A stretch of DNA of 64,000 nt, taken from the NCBI GenBank assembly GCA_000611775.1, contig KK106981.1, positions 5,334,927-5,398,926 of the forward strand. The letters are read 5' to 3'. Shown here one piece after another: positions 32,118 through 45,174 of the stretch. The position numbers were made by a program, and so were the translations under genes. This stretch comes from Umbilicaria muhlenbergii (Eukaryota > Ascomycota > Lecanoromycetes > Umbilicariales > Umbilicariaceae). The notes under the pieces were generated by a model that saw nothing but the letters and a program-made list of their open reading frames with translations, did not search any database and was not told the origin of the DNA. Position 1 is the stretch's first letter. Each line of letters opens with the position of its first letter.

Positions 32118-32568
32118 ACTCAGTCCATGCCCACACGCTCTCCTGGATGTTGCCAATGCTACCGGGTACGCGACGAGAGAGATGCAACGTTCGCTGGGTG
32201 CAACGTCTTTTCTATGTTTGCAGGCCAGGCAGTTGGAAGGGGGGGGAAGCAAATATGCAAGGAGCCGGGATCTTGTTTTTTAGGGTGCCTGAACGCGAAA
32301 GGGTTGTTTTTATGACTTTAGTTACTTTAGTTTCTTGTTATTTTTGTTTGTATCATAGGGGAGGGCTTTAAGGGGTAGGCGGCTGGAAGGGAGGGAGGCA
32401 GGGTAGGGCAAAGCAATGAATGAGAAAAGCGTAGTTTTCGGCCTTCTACTATGCTTGCTTTGCAGGTGATATCTCGCTCAAGTTGACCCCCTTGTTGACT
32501 CGTAAGGCTATCTGTGTTTAGTTCGTGGACTAAGCAGGGTTCTCACGAACGAGACTTCTGCTAACGTA
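32118..32568. other. Spacer left of the MITE
   Basis: This contains the HVA1-like 3' untranslated region and a T-rich stretch near 32320-32350. No gene is visible. Just left of the MITE, GTGGACTA at about 32526 is the inverse of TAGTCCAC at the MITE end, but only eight bases match. Confidence 0.4.
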
Positions 32569-32990
32569 GTCCACGGGGCAACGCCGCACTATAGGCAACG
32601 CCGCACCCCCCCCCCCCACAACAATTGAAATTACTCATTTCTTCACCATAATTGCATGCATTCAATGGAGAAAGAAGAGCGTATTCTGAAGGCCATTGAG
32701 GCCTATAATAACGCTCTTACAAATCCAGAAAGCAGCTAGAGACACAGGCTAGGAAGTCAAAACGGCTGCAGGATAAAGAGGAGAAGCAGACTGTGAAGAC
32801 TGCAGTTGTCACAGCAAAAGCAGCCTTGAAGGAGCTGAAAAGCATAGATTCTACAGCTCTGTTGTAGACTACAATGTAGAGCTTCAAAGTTCCTTATTTA
32901 GATCGAAATTTACAGCTCAATTGGTGAAATTCTGATTTTTTTCCCGGGGGGGGTGCGGCGTTGCCTATAGTGCGGCGTTGCCCCGTGGGA
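32569..32990 (+). mobile_element. MITE with long TIRs, deletion derivative of a pogo/Fot1-type element
   Basis: The element is 422 bp and flanked on both sides by TA (32567-32568 and 32991-32992), the target duplication of Tc1/mariner-pogo elements. The inverted ends match over about 43 of 45 bases, from GGGGCAACGCCGCAC inward, and each end contains GGCAACGCCGCAC twice as a direct repeat and then a C (or G) run. The interior keeps two transposase-like coding scraps: MHSMEKEERILKAIEAYNNA near 32657-32716, as in the N-terminal helix-turn-helix of Fot1/pogo transposases, and in another frame RKQLETQARKSKRLQDKEEK, then QTVKTAVVTAKAALKELKS, ending at TAG, like their C-termini. So it seems to have arisen by internal deletion of a full element and cannot move by itself. 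The near-perfect ends suggest recent insertion. It sits between two convergent 3' ends. Confidence 0.85.
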
Positions 32991-32992
32991 TA

Positions 32993-33348
32993 CGTTACCG
33001 GTTTGAATCGCGATACCATTGGAATGGGGCGGTCTCTGACACGACTTGCATTTTTCGAACAACCTCGGTGTGATAACTGCTTGAGTGCATCAAGTCACTT
33101 TAATCCACCGATAAGCAAGAGTCATCCGAATCACACGCATGATACAAAGTTCTGAGTATCCTCCCTCTTTAGTGACAAGTCCTAGCAAGAATTAAACCAT
33201 CACGATCGCCTTATGCAAACTATGGCCAGTCCTTCGACACACCCGAACCGAATATCCACTCAAATAGTAACACCAAAACCCCTGAAAGAACAAACGCGAA
33301 CTATTGATACACAATCTCCCTGCACCGCCCTCCTCACAGTCTCCTCTC
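32993..33348. other. Spacer right of the MITE
   Basis: The 356 bp hold the 3' untranslated region of the F-BAR gene on the minus strand. No ORF or repeat beyond the MITE edge is seen. Confidence 0.4.
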
Positions 33349-36300
33349 TCAGCACTGCTGCAAATAATTACTAGGCACCAATCCTGGCCTCCCCTTCTTC
33401 CCTGTAACCTCCGCCTCCCACCAGCCATCATCCTGCACCCTCAGCACGGCCAGCACGTCTCCCTTGGCGAAGCTCAGCTCCTCCGGAATAGCCGCATGAT
33501 ACATATACAACGCGCGAGCTAGAAGACATCCATCAATCAGCCAAATCGCCTCCCAAGTTCAGGATCCAGCACTTACCGAAATGCAAAATCGGCCTCCCGT
33601 CTCTCGTGAACTGCATCCCATCCGCAACACTCTTACTCCTCACCCTGACATCCGTCCTCCCATCCTGCCCCCCAGCTCCACCTCCACCGACCACCCCAGT
33701 AGTAACAGCACCAGCTCCCGCCCCGCCATAATAACTCGTCGGTCTCTGCCCGGCCGTCGCGCCTCTCCCCCGCTGACTCCCTCCGTAAATGTCATCTTGC
33801 CCCGGTGCGAGCTGCAACGCCATAGCGCCGCTACTGCCCGGCCGAGCTGAGTATTGCGGCTGCGGACTGACAGCACGGCGGATATCGTTCGGACTAGCGT
33901 GTCGGGACGAGTACGACTCGTTGCCGTATGCGTGCTTGGTCGGGCTGGCGCTCTGGGTTTGTCGTGGTCTCATGGCGCCGGTGGTGGCGTAGGGGTTGGG
34001 ACTTACACTGCGGGCCGAATGGCCGCTGGGTGCGGCATACATCGCCGGTCTTGGACTGACGCTTCTTGGGGGGGCGGGGCTTGTTGCCCTGGGCATCTCG
34101 TGGTTGCCACTTCCTCTGGTGCCGGGACGTGATCCAGCGCCGTACATATCTTGGGTCTGTCCGACATACTTTCTCGTTGTCTGCTGCATCTGCGCAGAGG
34201 TGAATGCGGGCTGTGGGAGATCGAGGCGTTTGACCTTCGCTTGCTCGTTGTAGCTCGGTGGTGGAGTTCCTCGCTGGGCCGCCACGAATGTGTTGTTGAC
34301 TGAGGGACCGGCCCCTGGAGCTGGAGTCGCGAGCCCGTGATATCGGTCTGCTGACATACGTACGGAAGACTGCTTGGTGACACCCTTGAGTTCCGCAAGT
34401 GCCTGGGCAATGGGGTCGAGCTCCTCCTGGTATGATTTGGCAGAGGCAGCTGGGTTGGACTTGCTACGATTGTCGGGTGAGGCTACATCGAAGACGTTGT
34501 TGCCGACGTTGAGTTGGAAGTTTGCACGAGGATCAACCGGCTCAGGACTTCCTGAGCGGTGATCGCTGCCGAAGACGCTGGTCTGGTTGCCTTGACCGTA
34601 GCCGCGGGTGGGGCTTGGTTGACCGTTTCCGCCATTGCGGTCACTAGATGGTCCCCAAGTATTGTGGGTAGTTGGGGCTGCTATCATTGGGGTTTGTTGT
34701 TGTTCGTGACCATCCTTTTCGTGCTTGCTCTTTCTACGGAACGGACTGTTGCTGAAGAAGCCGCTCCTCTTCTTCTGTACTTGCTTCTCCGGGCTGAAGA
34801 CGGGCACCGCCGCACCGACGCTCTGCTTGACAGGAGAATGCTTGCCACTCGCAGGCTCTATGCTGGAAAATGATGTAGGGTTAGAGTAGTCGCTGTGAGA
34901 ATCGCGGCTAGATGGTCTTGCCGGGCTGGCAGCCGAACTTAGTTCTGACGGCGGTCCAGTACGACAAAACATAGTCATCCCATCTGTGGGATATTCATTG
35001 TGGGGTACGGTAGGTAACTCGTCTTGGTGAACATGTTGGTATTTCGCCTGTTCTTGCGCTTGCCTCCGGTAGTCCAAGGGTGGAGGAGGCTGCTGTGCAG
35101 CTTTCTGTGGTGTCATGGTGGCTTCGCGGCTAGGAGGTGTATGCGGATCCTGGTGGCCCAATCGTATTGCCAAATCAGACTTGGGGTCATGATGAGATTC
35201 GTAAGTTGATGGCTGTGGCGAAGAGCTTCGGAAGGCAGGATTAATGGTCCGTTGAAACTGCGCCACTGAGTAGGCCTCATCATCTGAAGCCTCTGAAGCG
35301 GTATCATTGAGATCTCCACGGCAGAAGTTGATATACTTCGGTGGGTCTGGAATCTCTTGGCCGGTACCGCGTTCTTGAATGAAGCTGGTAATGTCTTTCT
35401 CGACTTCACAACTTTCTAGGGACAGCCGTATCTTTTCGCATGACTGCCACACGTCAGTCGGCCCTACAGTGACGTCGGTGCTACTTACAGCATCGTCGCT
35501 TACGCAGACCGTAGATGCCACGTTTGCGAATGTCCATAAGCTACTCTTCATAAAGTCAAGTCTCTCTTCTTCAAGGTCTTGGAATTTCTGGACTTTGTGT
35601 TAGCCACCCTGATTCTGGTCCTAGCGGCATAGGCTGACCTACGTCGCAAGCGGCCTTCCAATCCCTATTCCACCTTCCTGTTGTTTCTTCTAGTGCTTTT
35701 ACTGCAGCCTCGTATTCGTTACTTGTTGATGCCAATTGGATCTGTGTCTTCTCCATCTTCGCCTTATTTTTACGCTCTTCTTGTCCCATTACCATGTGAC
35801 CTTGTGCGAGATATCCTTTGATCTTCAGGCAGTCTTGCTCATATCGATCTCGAGACTGTTGTCCGTTAGCACAAATAGGTCTCTGCACTGGCGGTCTTAC
35901 TTTATTGACAACTTGTGTTTGCTGGACCTTTAGCTTCAAGAGCTTTTCGATTCCTGTCTGCACAATTTTCCTCCTCTCTTTCATCCCTCCAGCGAATGCC
36001 GCCAGCGGCTCTTCCAGTTCGCTCTTCATCTGCCCTGCAATGGTCTGGTGTGCCTTTCCCATAGATTCCACCTCTCCGCGCATAACATCTAGCGAAGTTC
36101 TCAGGGTCCCTGCTTCGCACGATCCCAGTGGCTTGCGGCATAGTGAGAGCAGTTTGCGAGAATATTCGTCCTCGATGGCAGCTCGGGCTGTTGAATGTGT
36201 CAGCATAGAGCCATTGCCATTGCTCCTTGCTCTCTAGATAGGCGGCGTACTGTTGTAGAATAGCTTCAGCTCATCGCACGTCACTTTCGCATTGTGCATG

Positions 36301-36447
36301 CGCTCGAGCAGAGGTTGAACACCAGCATCTTCCTTTCCCCAAAAGTTGTTCGCGACTGCTTCAGATCAGTAACTTGCGCAAAACCAGAAAAGCTCAGCAC
36401 ATACAAGACAATGACACCGTTGGTCCTTCCGAGACAGTGCCCGGCAT
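33349..36447 (-). CDS. CDC15: F-BAR and SH3 cytokinesis protein, Cdc15/Imp2/Hof1 family
   Basis: The family shapes the plasma membrane and recruits formin and septum factors at the actomyosin ring. Seven exons: 36447-36405, 36355-36251, 36187-35901, 35855-35643, 35587-35489, 35443-33577 and 33518-33349, giving 927 residues; introns are 45-63 bp. The first exon encodes MPGTVSEGPTVSLS and joins to FANNFWGKED, the usual F-BAR opening. The F-BAR domain spans about residues 14-270 (AAIEDEYSRKLLSL, WKAACDKFQDLEEERLDFMK, DVEKDI-like EVEKDITSFI). A long disordered middle, rich in Ser, Pro and Gln, has many candidate phosphorylation sites. The C-terminal SH3 domain (RALYMYHAAIPEELSF, DGWWEAEV, GLVPSNYL) follows the last intron. 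Two introns are in frame (45 bp each), so retention would not shift frame. It is head to head with NOT1. The family is certain; which paralogue (Cdc15 or Imp2) is not. Confidence 0.9.
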
Positions 36448-37065
36448 CGTTCTGGCTCACTGCACACCTGGGTGTTTACCCCAACCGACCCGGCCCTTCT
36501 GCTCCACACGCCAGGTGGTTCGTAGTACTCACAAGAACAGACCTGCAGATATTGAATATCAAGAATGCAATGTCATTGACATATGAGTCTGTGCAGAATT
36601 CGGACTGTGGAGTAAGTTCTGGTCGGAATGAGCCTTGCTGATGGCTTGCTGTTCCGGCCCGGTGCTGTCTCGCCATGGCGACTGCGTGCCCTGCGAAAAG
36701 AGAAGGCGAGTTGGCGAGTTGGCGAGTTGGCGGAGCAACCAGGCCAGTTGCCAACGCATCTGGAGAACTGCGCTGGAGCGGTTTGTGGGCCGCCGGAGCA
36801 CCGGGCTGAGGAGGCGCGAATTCTCCGTGCTCGTACCTGTCGCTTGCGGCACTTCGTAAGGCTGGTGCGGCATCTTCCACATTTCTGGCTCTGCGCCCTT
36901 CAGGTCGAGTCAACTTCACTTCGCATCAGTCCTCCCGCACCCCCCCCAGCTCATTCACTATCCTCGACGATACCGCTCCACGCACAATTCTTCGCCCCTC
37001 CACCCTAGTGTCTCTCTTCATCTTCGGTCCTCTTCCGGGGCAGTTCAAATGGTCGCAAAGCCTAG
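36448..37065. promoter_or_regulatory. Divergent promoter between the F-BAR gene and NOT1
   Basis: The 618 bp separate two genes transcribed in opposite directions. A short GAGTTGGCGAGTTGGCGAGTTGG repeat occurs at about 36707-36731 (GGCGAGTT, three to four copies). The NOT1 side is C/T-rich (36930-37030), as fungal leaders often are. No TATA box is obvious. Confidence 0.5.
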
Positions 37066-37069
37066 ATGA
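37049..37069 (+). promoter_or_regulatory. uORF overlapping the NOT1 start (ATGA)
   Basis: ATG at 37049 opens a six-codon frame (MVAKPR) whose TGA at 37067-37069 overlaps the NOT1 ATG at 37066-37068 as ATGA. If the transcript starts upstream, ribosomes would end one base away from the NOT1 start, a layout that allows termination-reinitiation or leaky scanning. Confidence 0.5.
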
Positions 37070-40000
37070 CCTTCCCTCCCCCTCACCCTGCTTCTCAGAA
37101 TTCGATTGCTTCGAGCACGAACAAGACTATTAGCGCAAGACCGCCAAGATCACAGCAGTCGCCGTGGGCCCTGCCTGGTCAGACTTCAGGTCTTCGCCGC
37201 GGCCTGACGCCCTTATCTACAAACGTGGGCGCCTCATCGTCTGACCCGAATTCACGCAGACCTGGCACCTCTAGTAGTCCATCCAACACGTCCACAACCT
37301 CACCCTTTGCCTCCACGTTCCCGTCTCTCCTAAGCTCCACAACTCGTGCCAGCAACAGTCGGAATAACTCCTCAGCCTCGTCCTCGGCGTCATCCTTCCC
37401 GACTCAGCAAACTGGATCACAGCAGCTTCACGCAAATCAGCTGCTGTCATCTCCACGCTTTAGGTCCAACACGCCATCCTCCAGCTCCTACCTGGCTTCC
37501 TCCGCTGCGGCTTCGACTACCGCATCTCAAGGAGGAGGAGGTGGGGGTAGTGGCGGCGGAGGAAGCTCCAGAAGTAATACATTCTCACCATCGCTGTCGC
37601 AGCAAGGTGTAATCTCCCCTACGAATACCACCTTCGACCGATCCACCTTCACGCCAACGTCCTCTACATCTGTCAGCAACAGCCAAACTTCCGTGTCGAA
37701 GATCGTGGTAACTCAAATATTCATCCTTTTAGGTTCAATCACTGAAAAGGAAGGCAAGGCGAAGTGGGACTCCCAGGCGGAGGCCATTCGTAAGGTAGGT
37801 CATACTGGAACATGCTCGCTTTGCTCTCGTGTCTCCTTCAGTGACGTCAAGCGTGGCTAATACGCTCACAGCTGGTTGATTCACACGGCATGGAAGTATT
37901 TGCGAAATACTTTCGTCGCCTGCTCGTTGGCAATGCCCCTCAGATCTTTCCAGGGATTGGCAGAAATGTCGAGAATCCAGGCAATTACCAGCTGCTGGTA
38001 CAAGAGATGCAGAAAATAACACAAGACCCTGAGCAAGCGCAGAAGATTGCGGAGACCATTGATACATCTGAAGGAGACAGCTTCCGGGACTTCGACCTCT
38101 CAACCTTTATGGACCACTTCAAATTAGATCCGATTTCGAGAACACTCCTTGCATTGGCCTTCAAACAAGCATCAAAGGCTGATCTCAGAACCAAAGGTAC
38201 GTTCACGGTTGCGGTGTCAATAACTCCTCATGCTAAACCCAGACAGCGGATGCTATCCTCTCCAGTAACTTCCCATTCCTGCTTCAAAGTCTCGCCAATG
38301 TTCACAATAACGATTACGACGTCCCGGCGTCCTTGATTGCATTGACTGTCTCCAAATTCTTGCAAGATCCGCCCAGGAATTTCAACGGCGACAATGACAA
38401 ACCGCGTATAACCCACGCATTAAACCTTCGCTACTCCAAGCAGAACATGCAAATACCATCGTCGATACGTTCAGCGCTCCTCTTAGCGGATCTGCTCGAA
38501 ACAGGGCACCAGCTCGCTCGTACGATCCAGAAGACCGGACCTCGCGCGACGGCCACTCTGGAGGCCGCCAAATCTACCCTCACGTCGGCGCCAAATCTTG
38601 ACATTGACGAAGAGCAAGTTGCGGGAGCTCTTTTGTTTATGACATTGACACCTGACTGGCAGCAACACGATCTTGGGGTATTTGTAGCCGCGGCACGGGA
38701 AATGTCACTTGGTCGCCTAAATTGGCAAACCGTAGTCCGCGGGTTCGATCGTAACGGTATTACTGTGTCTCGAGATCAGTTTCTAAGCTTATTCAATGCT
38801 CTATTACCCATTGCTCAAGCTGACAGTCAATTCGATATTCAGGCGTTGTGGGGTGGTCGATGGCGGTACCCAGCAACACAATTATCCTTTGTTCTAGCTT
38901 TCACATCCTTGTCACCTTCACAGCTGGATGCAACAACCATACCACGTCTTCGCCAAGCATACAATCCTGCGGAATGTGAAGATGGTCCGGAGTCTGTTCT
39001 GCAGTACATCGAAGAGGCGAGGAAGAGCAGCATGATCTCGTTGGACGCAGTGACGGCAATGTTTGATCTCATCTGGGACGCAGAAACGCGCCCACCTCTT
39101 GAGGACATAGAGATCGCAAAGAACGTCGTGGAAGCGAATATCGGGTTTTTTTTGTGTGCAGCAGTCGGAATTCCTCAACCCCGATCTACAAATCAAGAAG
39201 ATATAATGGCAAAGATGCTCAATCGCTGCATTCTGAAGCAACAACCAGACTATAGCTTTGTACTTCATTGTGTCTGGAAGCAGGACAGGCAATGGCTGGC
39301 TACGAGACTGATCGAAACTCATCTCGAAGAGCCTATCAAGCTACCTCTACTTTTGGAGCATGCGCAAGAGCATGGTTGGCTCGAGGATTTGTGCTCTATG
39401 TTCAACGGCTTTGGTATGGACTTGGCGGCTTTGGCTCATCGCAAGGGACTACTTGAACTAGACCAATGGGCAGAAGGCCATTTGCAGCGAGGATCAAATG
39501 AGTTAGGTACCGCCTTGTCCAAATTTCTGGTACTTAAGACGCAAGACGAAATGCGAACCGTCCGAGGAGAACAGCCGGCACCTCGGACGGTTAGTCTCGC
39601 AATGAAGACTGTGCAGGCTATGCTTGAGGTTCTTGAAGAGCACCCTCTGGAGCGGCAAGACGAACAAGTACTCATTGAGCGTCAATGCTTCCAAGCTTTT
39701 CCGAGGCTCATCAACTACGGCGAAGGATTCGATGATATCATTGAAGCGAACGGCCAAGACAGCAACGCCCTGTCCGACAGCACCGATGCTCAGATGCAGG
39801 ATCTGTACAAACGGATGTACAGTGCCGAATTAGAGGTCCGCGATATAATAGAGTTCTTGCAGGAATACAAAACCTCACGCGATCCAGCCAAGCAGGATTT
39901 GTTCGCGTGTATGATCCATGGACTTTTCGACGAGTACGTGTGCTTCAACGAGTATCCTTTAGGACCCTTGGCGACCACCGCTGTACTTTTTGGAGGTATC

Positions 40001-43000
40001 ATTAGTTGCAGCCTAATCTCCGGGCTTACCCTTCGGGTGGGTCGAGGGATGGTTCTTGAAGCTGTTCGCGATTATGGACCAGAAACTTCGATGTACAAGT
40101 TCGGCCTTCAGGCTCTCATACATTTTCTCAATAGACTGCAGGAGTGGCCTGGTTTCTGCGAGAGTCTCCTTCAAGTCCATGGCCTGCAAGGAACAGAAGC
40201 ATATAGTACGGCAGAAGAGGTTCTTCGAGGTCACGAACACGAATCCACAAGGAATATCGAGTCGAATGGCGTCCATGGCCATCCCAGCGGCATTGATTTG
40301 ACCAACGGCAACATTGACGATTTTCTCCCTTCGGATGCAAACATACAGCGGTTCAAATCTATTCATGTCGATACTCCTCTACAGACAGAGCGATACGAGG
40401 AGCCTGACGAACAAGTTCAGGACAAGGTCCTTTTTGTCTTGAACAATGTGTCAGAACAGAATCTCAATGTCAAGCTGAACGATCTGCGAGAAGCTCTTGA
40501 GGACAAGCATCATCAATGGTTTGCTTCGTACTTGGTGGAGGAGCGGGCCAAACTACAGCCGAATTACCAGCAGTTATACTTGGATGTGTTGAGACTGCTG
40601 GGTGATAAGGCCTTGTGGACAGAGGTCCTCCGAGAGACATATGTCAGTGTTCAGAAGATGCTAAACGCCGAATCCACCATGAACTCTGCTACTGAGCGGA
40701 CCCATTTGAAGAACCTCGGTAGCTGGCTAGGATCTTTGACCATCGCACGCGACAAGCCTATCAAGCATAAGAACATCTCTTTCAAGGATCTTCTAATCGA
40801 GGGATATGATACCCAGCGACTGCTTATCGTTATTCCTTTCACCTGCAAGGTCCTTGGTCAAGCAACCAAGTCGGTCGTTTTCAAGCCGCCGAATCCCTGG
40901 CTCATGGACATTATTCGTCTACTCATTGAACTGTATCAGTTTGCGGAGATCAAACTGAACCAGAAATTCGACATTGAAATCTTGTGCAAGGATCTTGATA
41001 TAGACTTCAAATCAATCGAACCCTCAACCGATGTCAGGGATCGGTCCCAGCTAGAGGATGATATGTCTGTTGCTATGATCCCTGACGGTATTGACGGCTT
41101 TGACGAATTGACTCTTGGAGGCATCAACAGGAGTGTCCGCAATGCTAGATTCTCCCCGGCCGCAATCGCTTCCTCTCTGCCTGACCTCGAACCTCTCTTA
41201 GTGTTTCCACCTTCCTCCGGCAGCATGGTCAATCAGGCTCGGCTACGCCAGATTGTACAAAGTGCCGTCCAACGTGCCATTCTGGAGATCATCGCGCCAG
41301 TAGTTGAGCGATCCATTACGATCGCTACGATTGCTACGACTAACCTGATCCATAAAGATTTTGCGATGGAGCCAGATGAGGATCGTGTACGCCACTCTGC
41401 TCAGCAGATGGTCAGGGCGCTTTCTGGAAGCCTGGCTCTGGTCACCTGCAAGGAACCTCTCAGGATGAGCATGACGAATTATATTCGAGTGGCTCAGGCT
41501 GATCTTCCAGACCAAGCTTTTCCCGAGGGTGCGATTTTGATGTGCGTGAACGACAATCTCGATACCGCTTGCAGCATCGTGGAGAAACAAGCCGAAGACC
41601 GCTCGATGCCTGAAATCGAAGCTCATATTGAGAGTGAGATAGCGCAGCGGCGACGGCACCGTGCAGAGCACCCTAACGAGTCTTACATAGACCCCGGGTG
41701 CAGCCAATGGGCTCGTGTTATTCCAGAACCGTATAAGCAAGCTCCTGGTGGCTTAAATCAAGAGCAGATCGCGATCTATCAGGATTTCGCTCGTCAGTCA
41801 CGTGGTCCTCCGACTCACATACAAAGTGCCTCGATTGATAGTGGACGGCAGCAGTTGCCCGATGTTCTGCAGGAAGCATTTGGAGCTCTGCCCAATCTCC
41901 CGACACCCGCCGAGGCGCAAGCAATCCCACATCAACCGACCTCCCAACAACATCAACAACAGCAGGCACGGATGCTGCCTCCACCAATCTCCGTAGCACC
42001 GTCTCATTTCCAAGTTAACGGATACTTGGACTCCCGAACGGTTCAGGAGCGCATCCAGAACCTCGTCGCTGAACTTAGCCAGGTTGCGAAAGACTCTCCA
42101 GAAAAACACCTGAAGGACCTTCCGCGTGGATCTCCAGTGATGGACATCATCAGCCAGATCAATCTCTTACTCAGATCGTCGCCTTCAAATGTGGACAGCC
42201 TAGCTACGAACACTGCTCGTTCCGTATGTGTCATATTGTACGGTGATACCACAGACACCCTTGAGATTGAATTGCTGGTGCAACTTTTGAACAAAGTCTG
42301 TGAAATTTCTCAAGACACCTGGAAGCAGGTGCTGATGTGGTTTGCCCACCCTGACGATGACCGGATCCTGAATGTTCCAGTCACCATTTCTCTGCTAGAG
42401 ATTGGACTTATGGAACTTGTTCAAGTAGACATGACGCTTACCAAAGCCATTCACCAGCGCAAGATGGTCGCATTAGATTTCTTATCGGAGATCCTCGATG
42501 CGCTACTGCTTGCCAGTCACCCATTCGCCTTGCGCGCAGATTTTGCCGGCAGTCTAGAAGCGTTAGGACAGTGGCTTCTAGAAGATCCAAGCTTGACCCC
42601 TGCCGCAGATTTGTTACAGAAATTGAAGGAGGCCGGTGTTCCGGAAATTGTTGAACGAGAACCGGACGAACGCTCCCTTATCAAACGACATCAAATGCAG
42701 TACCTCTTTATGGAATGGGTTCGTATGTGTGATCATCCTCACCCCACTGACAAGATGCTTGCGGCCTTCATTTCTCAGTTGCACCAGCGGCAGCTTCTCA
42801 ACGGCATGGAAGACATGACACTGTTCTTCCGTTTGTGTATCGAATCCTCCGTTGAGAAGTTCGACCGAGAGGAACTCAACCCCGCCGGCATCTTGCTGGA
42901 CGCTTACCTTCATGTCGATGCTTTGGCGAAATTGATTGTACTCTTAGTCAAATTCCAGGGGGAGGCCGATGGTGCCGTCAAAGCTAGCAAATCTGAATAC

Positions 43001-44386
43001 ATGAGTTCGATGCTATCGCTGATAACGCTGATCCTTAACAACCACCACGTCATGCGAGGGGAGCATTTCAACCAACGGGTGTTTTTTCGACTTTTCTCGA
43101 GCATCCTGTGCGAGTGGCACGATATCGCACGCCAGGGAGTCGAGCAGGATAAGGAGATGGTACTAGTATTTGCTCACAACTTCTTGACTTTGCAGCCAAA
43201 CTACTTCCCGGGCTTTGTCTACGGCTGGCTGACGCTGGTCTCTCACCGAATCTTCATGCCTGCTCTACTGAAGATGCCGGATGACGAGGTATGTGTACGG
43301 ATTTCCAGAAGACATCTTCTTACTGACATTGCATAGGGCTGGGAACCGTTCGCCAAGGTCATGGAAGCAATGCTATCGTATGTTAGCGAGCTCCTCCAAC
43401 CACCTGTAATTGCCCCAGTGGCCAAGGATCTATACCGCGGTGTGCTCAGGATCTTACTGATCCTTCACCATGATTTCCCCGAATTCCTGGCGGAGAATCA
43501 CTACCGCCTTTGCAACATCATTCCATCCCATTGTACCCAGCTTCGCAACCTTGTTCTCAGCGCATATCCGTCATCGTTTCCAGAACTCCCGGATCCGTTC
43601 ACAGCAGGACTGAAAGTCGATCGACTTGACGAAATCAGAAAGGCACCCAGAGTCGCTGGAGATATTGTCGCACCACTCCTTCGCGCTGGCATCAAAGACC
43701 TTGTGGACAGTTCATTACGAAGCGTGGATATCCCAGATGACAATATCACCCAGATTGCCAATGCCTCTTACGCTGCTCTCAACAAAGATTCAGGAGGCTT
43801 ACAACAGACTACAAACGTGGATTCCACTCTCTTACACGCACTTGTGCTGTACATAGGCCAAAGTGCCATATCTACTGTCGGTCAAAAAGGCGGTCCATCC
43901 TTCAACGGCAATTCGCCGCAGGCTTCTCTCATGGTCAGGTTGGCCAAGGAACTACATCCTGAAGCTCGCTATTACTTCCTCAGTGCCGTCGCCAACCAGC
44001 TACGTTATCCGAATAGCCATACCCATTACTTCAGCTATGCTCTCCTCTATCTTTTCGGCAATGACCATGCAGATCAGCAAGAATCTGATGTACGTCAGCA
44101 AATCACCAGGGTCCTACTGGAGCGATTGATTGTTCACCGTCCTCATCCCTGGGGCTTGATCATCACCCTTCTTGAGTTGCTAAAGAATCAGAGCTATATG
44201 TTCTGGGACTTGCCATTTATCAAGGCTGCGCCCGAAGTATGTAATTTATTTGACTATATATTGTCCTGCTGTCAGGATCTCGCATCCGATTAGAAAATGC
44301 ATTGCTGACATGATCCGTTGCAGATTGAGCGCTTGTTTGGGGCGTTATTCCAGCACATCAATCAGAATCCCCGGAGTTTGTCTTGA
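37066..44386 (+). CDS. NOT1: CCR4-NOT complex scaffold subunit NOT1
   Basis: NOT1 holds together the CCR4-NOT deadenylase complex that shortens poly(A) tails and represses translation. Five exons, 37066-37794, 37872-38196, 38247-43288, 43337-44236 and 44324-44386, give 2352 residues; introns are 48-87 bp. Residues 1-215 are Ser/Thr/Gly-rich and disordered. The HEAT-type N-terminal half follows (LVDSHGMEVFAKYFRRLL, FMDHFKLDPISRTLLALAF). The MIF4G-like domain that docks CAF1 lies at about 1075-1270 (LFVLNNVSEQNLNVKL, PNPWLMDIIRLLIELYQFAE). The DUF3819-type region that binds CAF40 is at about 1335-1490. A Gln-rich linker precedes the NOT1 C-terminal superfamily domain at about 1820-2330, which docks NOT2/NOT3 (MRGEHFNQRVFFRLFSSIL, HYYFLSAVANQLRYPN-like RYYFLSAVANQLRYPN). 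The last exon adds IERLFGALFQHINQNPRSLS. The chosen ATG is the only one before exon 2. This is the longest and most certain gene here. Confidence 0.95.
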
Positions 44387-45174
44387 TCCCATTGTCGAAA
44401 TAGATGCTTCGTGGGATGGCTTGAGGTGTACGCCAGGGTATCAATAGGCCGTTGTTGATTAACGGAGTTTCTTGTAAATTCTTAATATCAAAGGAGGCCC
44501 GTCGCGGCGAAGAAAGATAGAGGTCGCTGTTCGCGTTTGTTAGCATCACCAGCAGCATCATGTATGGCGTTTGGGGTTGAACATACTGCTTTTCTGTCGT
44601 TGGCTTTCCTCTTCTCCCTGCATGGTTCTTTACGACGGATGCATGCGATGAAAAAGCTGGCGCGGGATGTTCCCATTACAGTGTACCATAGGGAAGGCAG
44701 TGATATTGGGATTCGGTAGCATGTTGTTGACTTTACTTATGCTATTGTTGCTACTCTCAATATGCTCAATGGGTCTTCTGCGGTGAGTTCATTCAATGGT
44801 TATTGTCGAAAGGAGGTGGCTGGGGTCGAACGAAAAGTGAAGTTTGACAATAGGAAGATCAATTGAACACCACAAAAGCCACGATATGCAATTGACTCCG
44901 ATTGTGCATTTCCTATTGTTCCCATTCACAGAAAGTGCAGTTGAGCGCCGAAGATGTCAGGTATCGTTGCAAACTTCTTGTCCACCACCGCTCTCTTCCT
45001 TCTTACAACGTCAACCTCCAGCGATCCCATCCGTTCAATCTCTACACATTTGTACACACTTTCCTTATTGCAAAGTAATAACTTTCATAACCCAATCCGC
45101 TGGACGGATCCATTGCTCCTTCTTCACTTCTTTTCCGCATTTTTTACCATCTACTGCCACTTCTTCTCGCCGCG
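44387..45174. other. Spacer between NOT1 and the coiled-coil gene
   Basis: The 788 bp contain the NOT1 3' untranslated region and the promoter and leader of the next gene. The last 200 bp are C/T-rich with many TTC and TCC runs. No gene or repeat is evident. Confidence 0.4.

Noticed and set aside
32524-32576. Second transposon end beside the MITE (GTGGACTA inverse of TAGTCCAC)
   Set aside because: Only eight bases match the MITE end and no further end sequence follows, so chance is likely.
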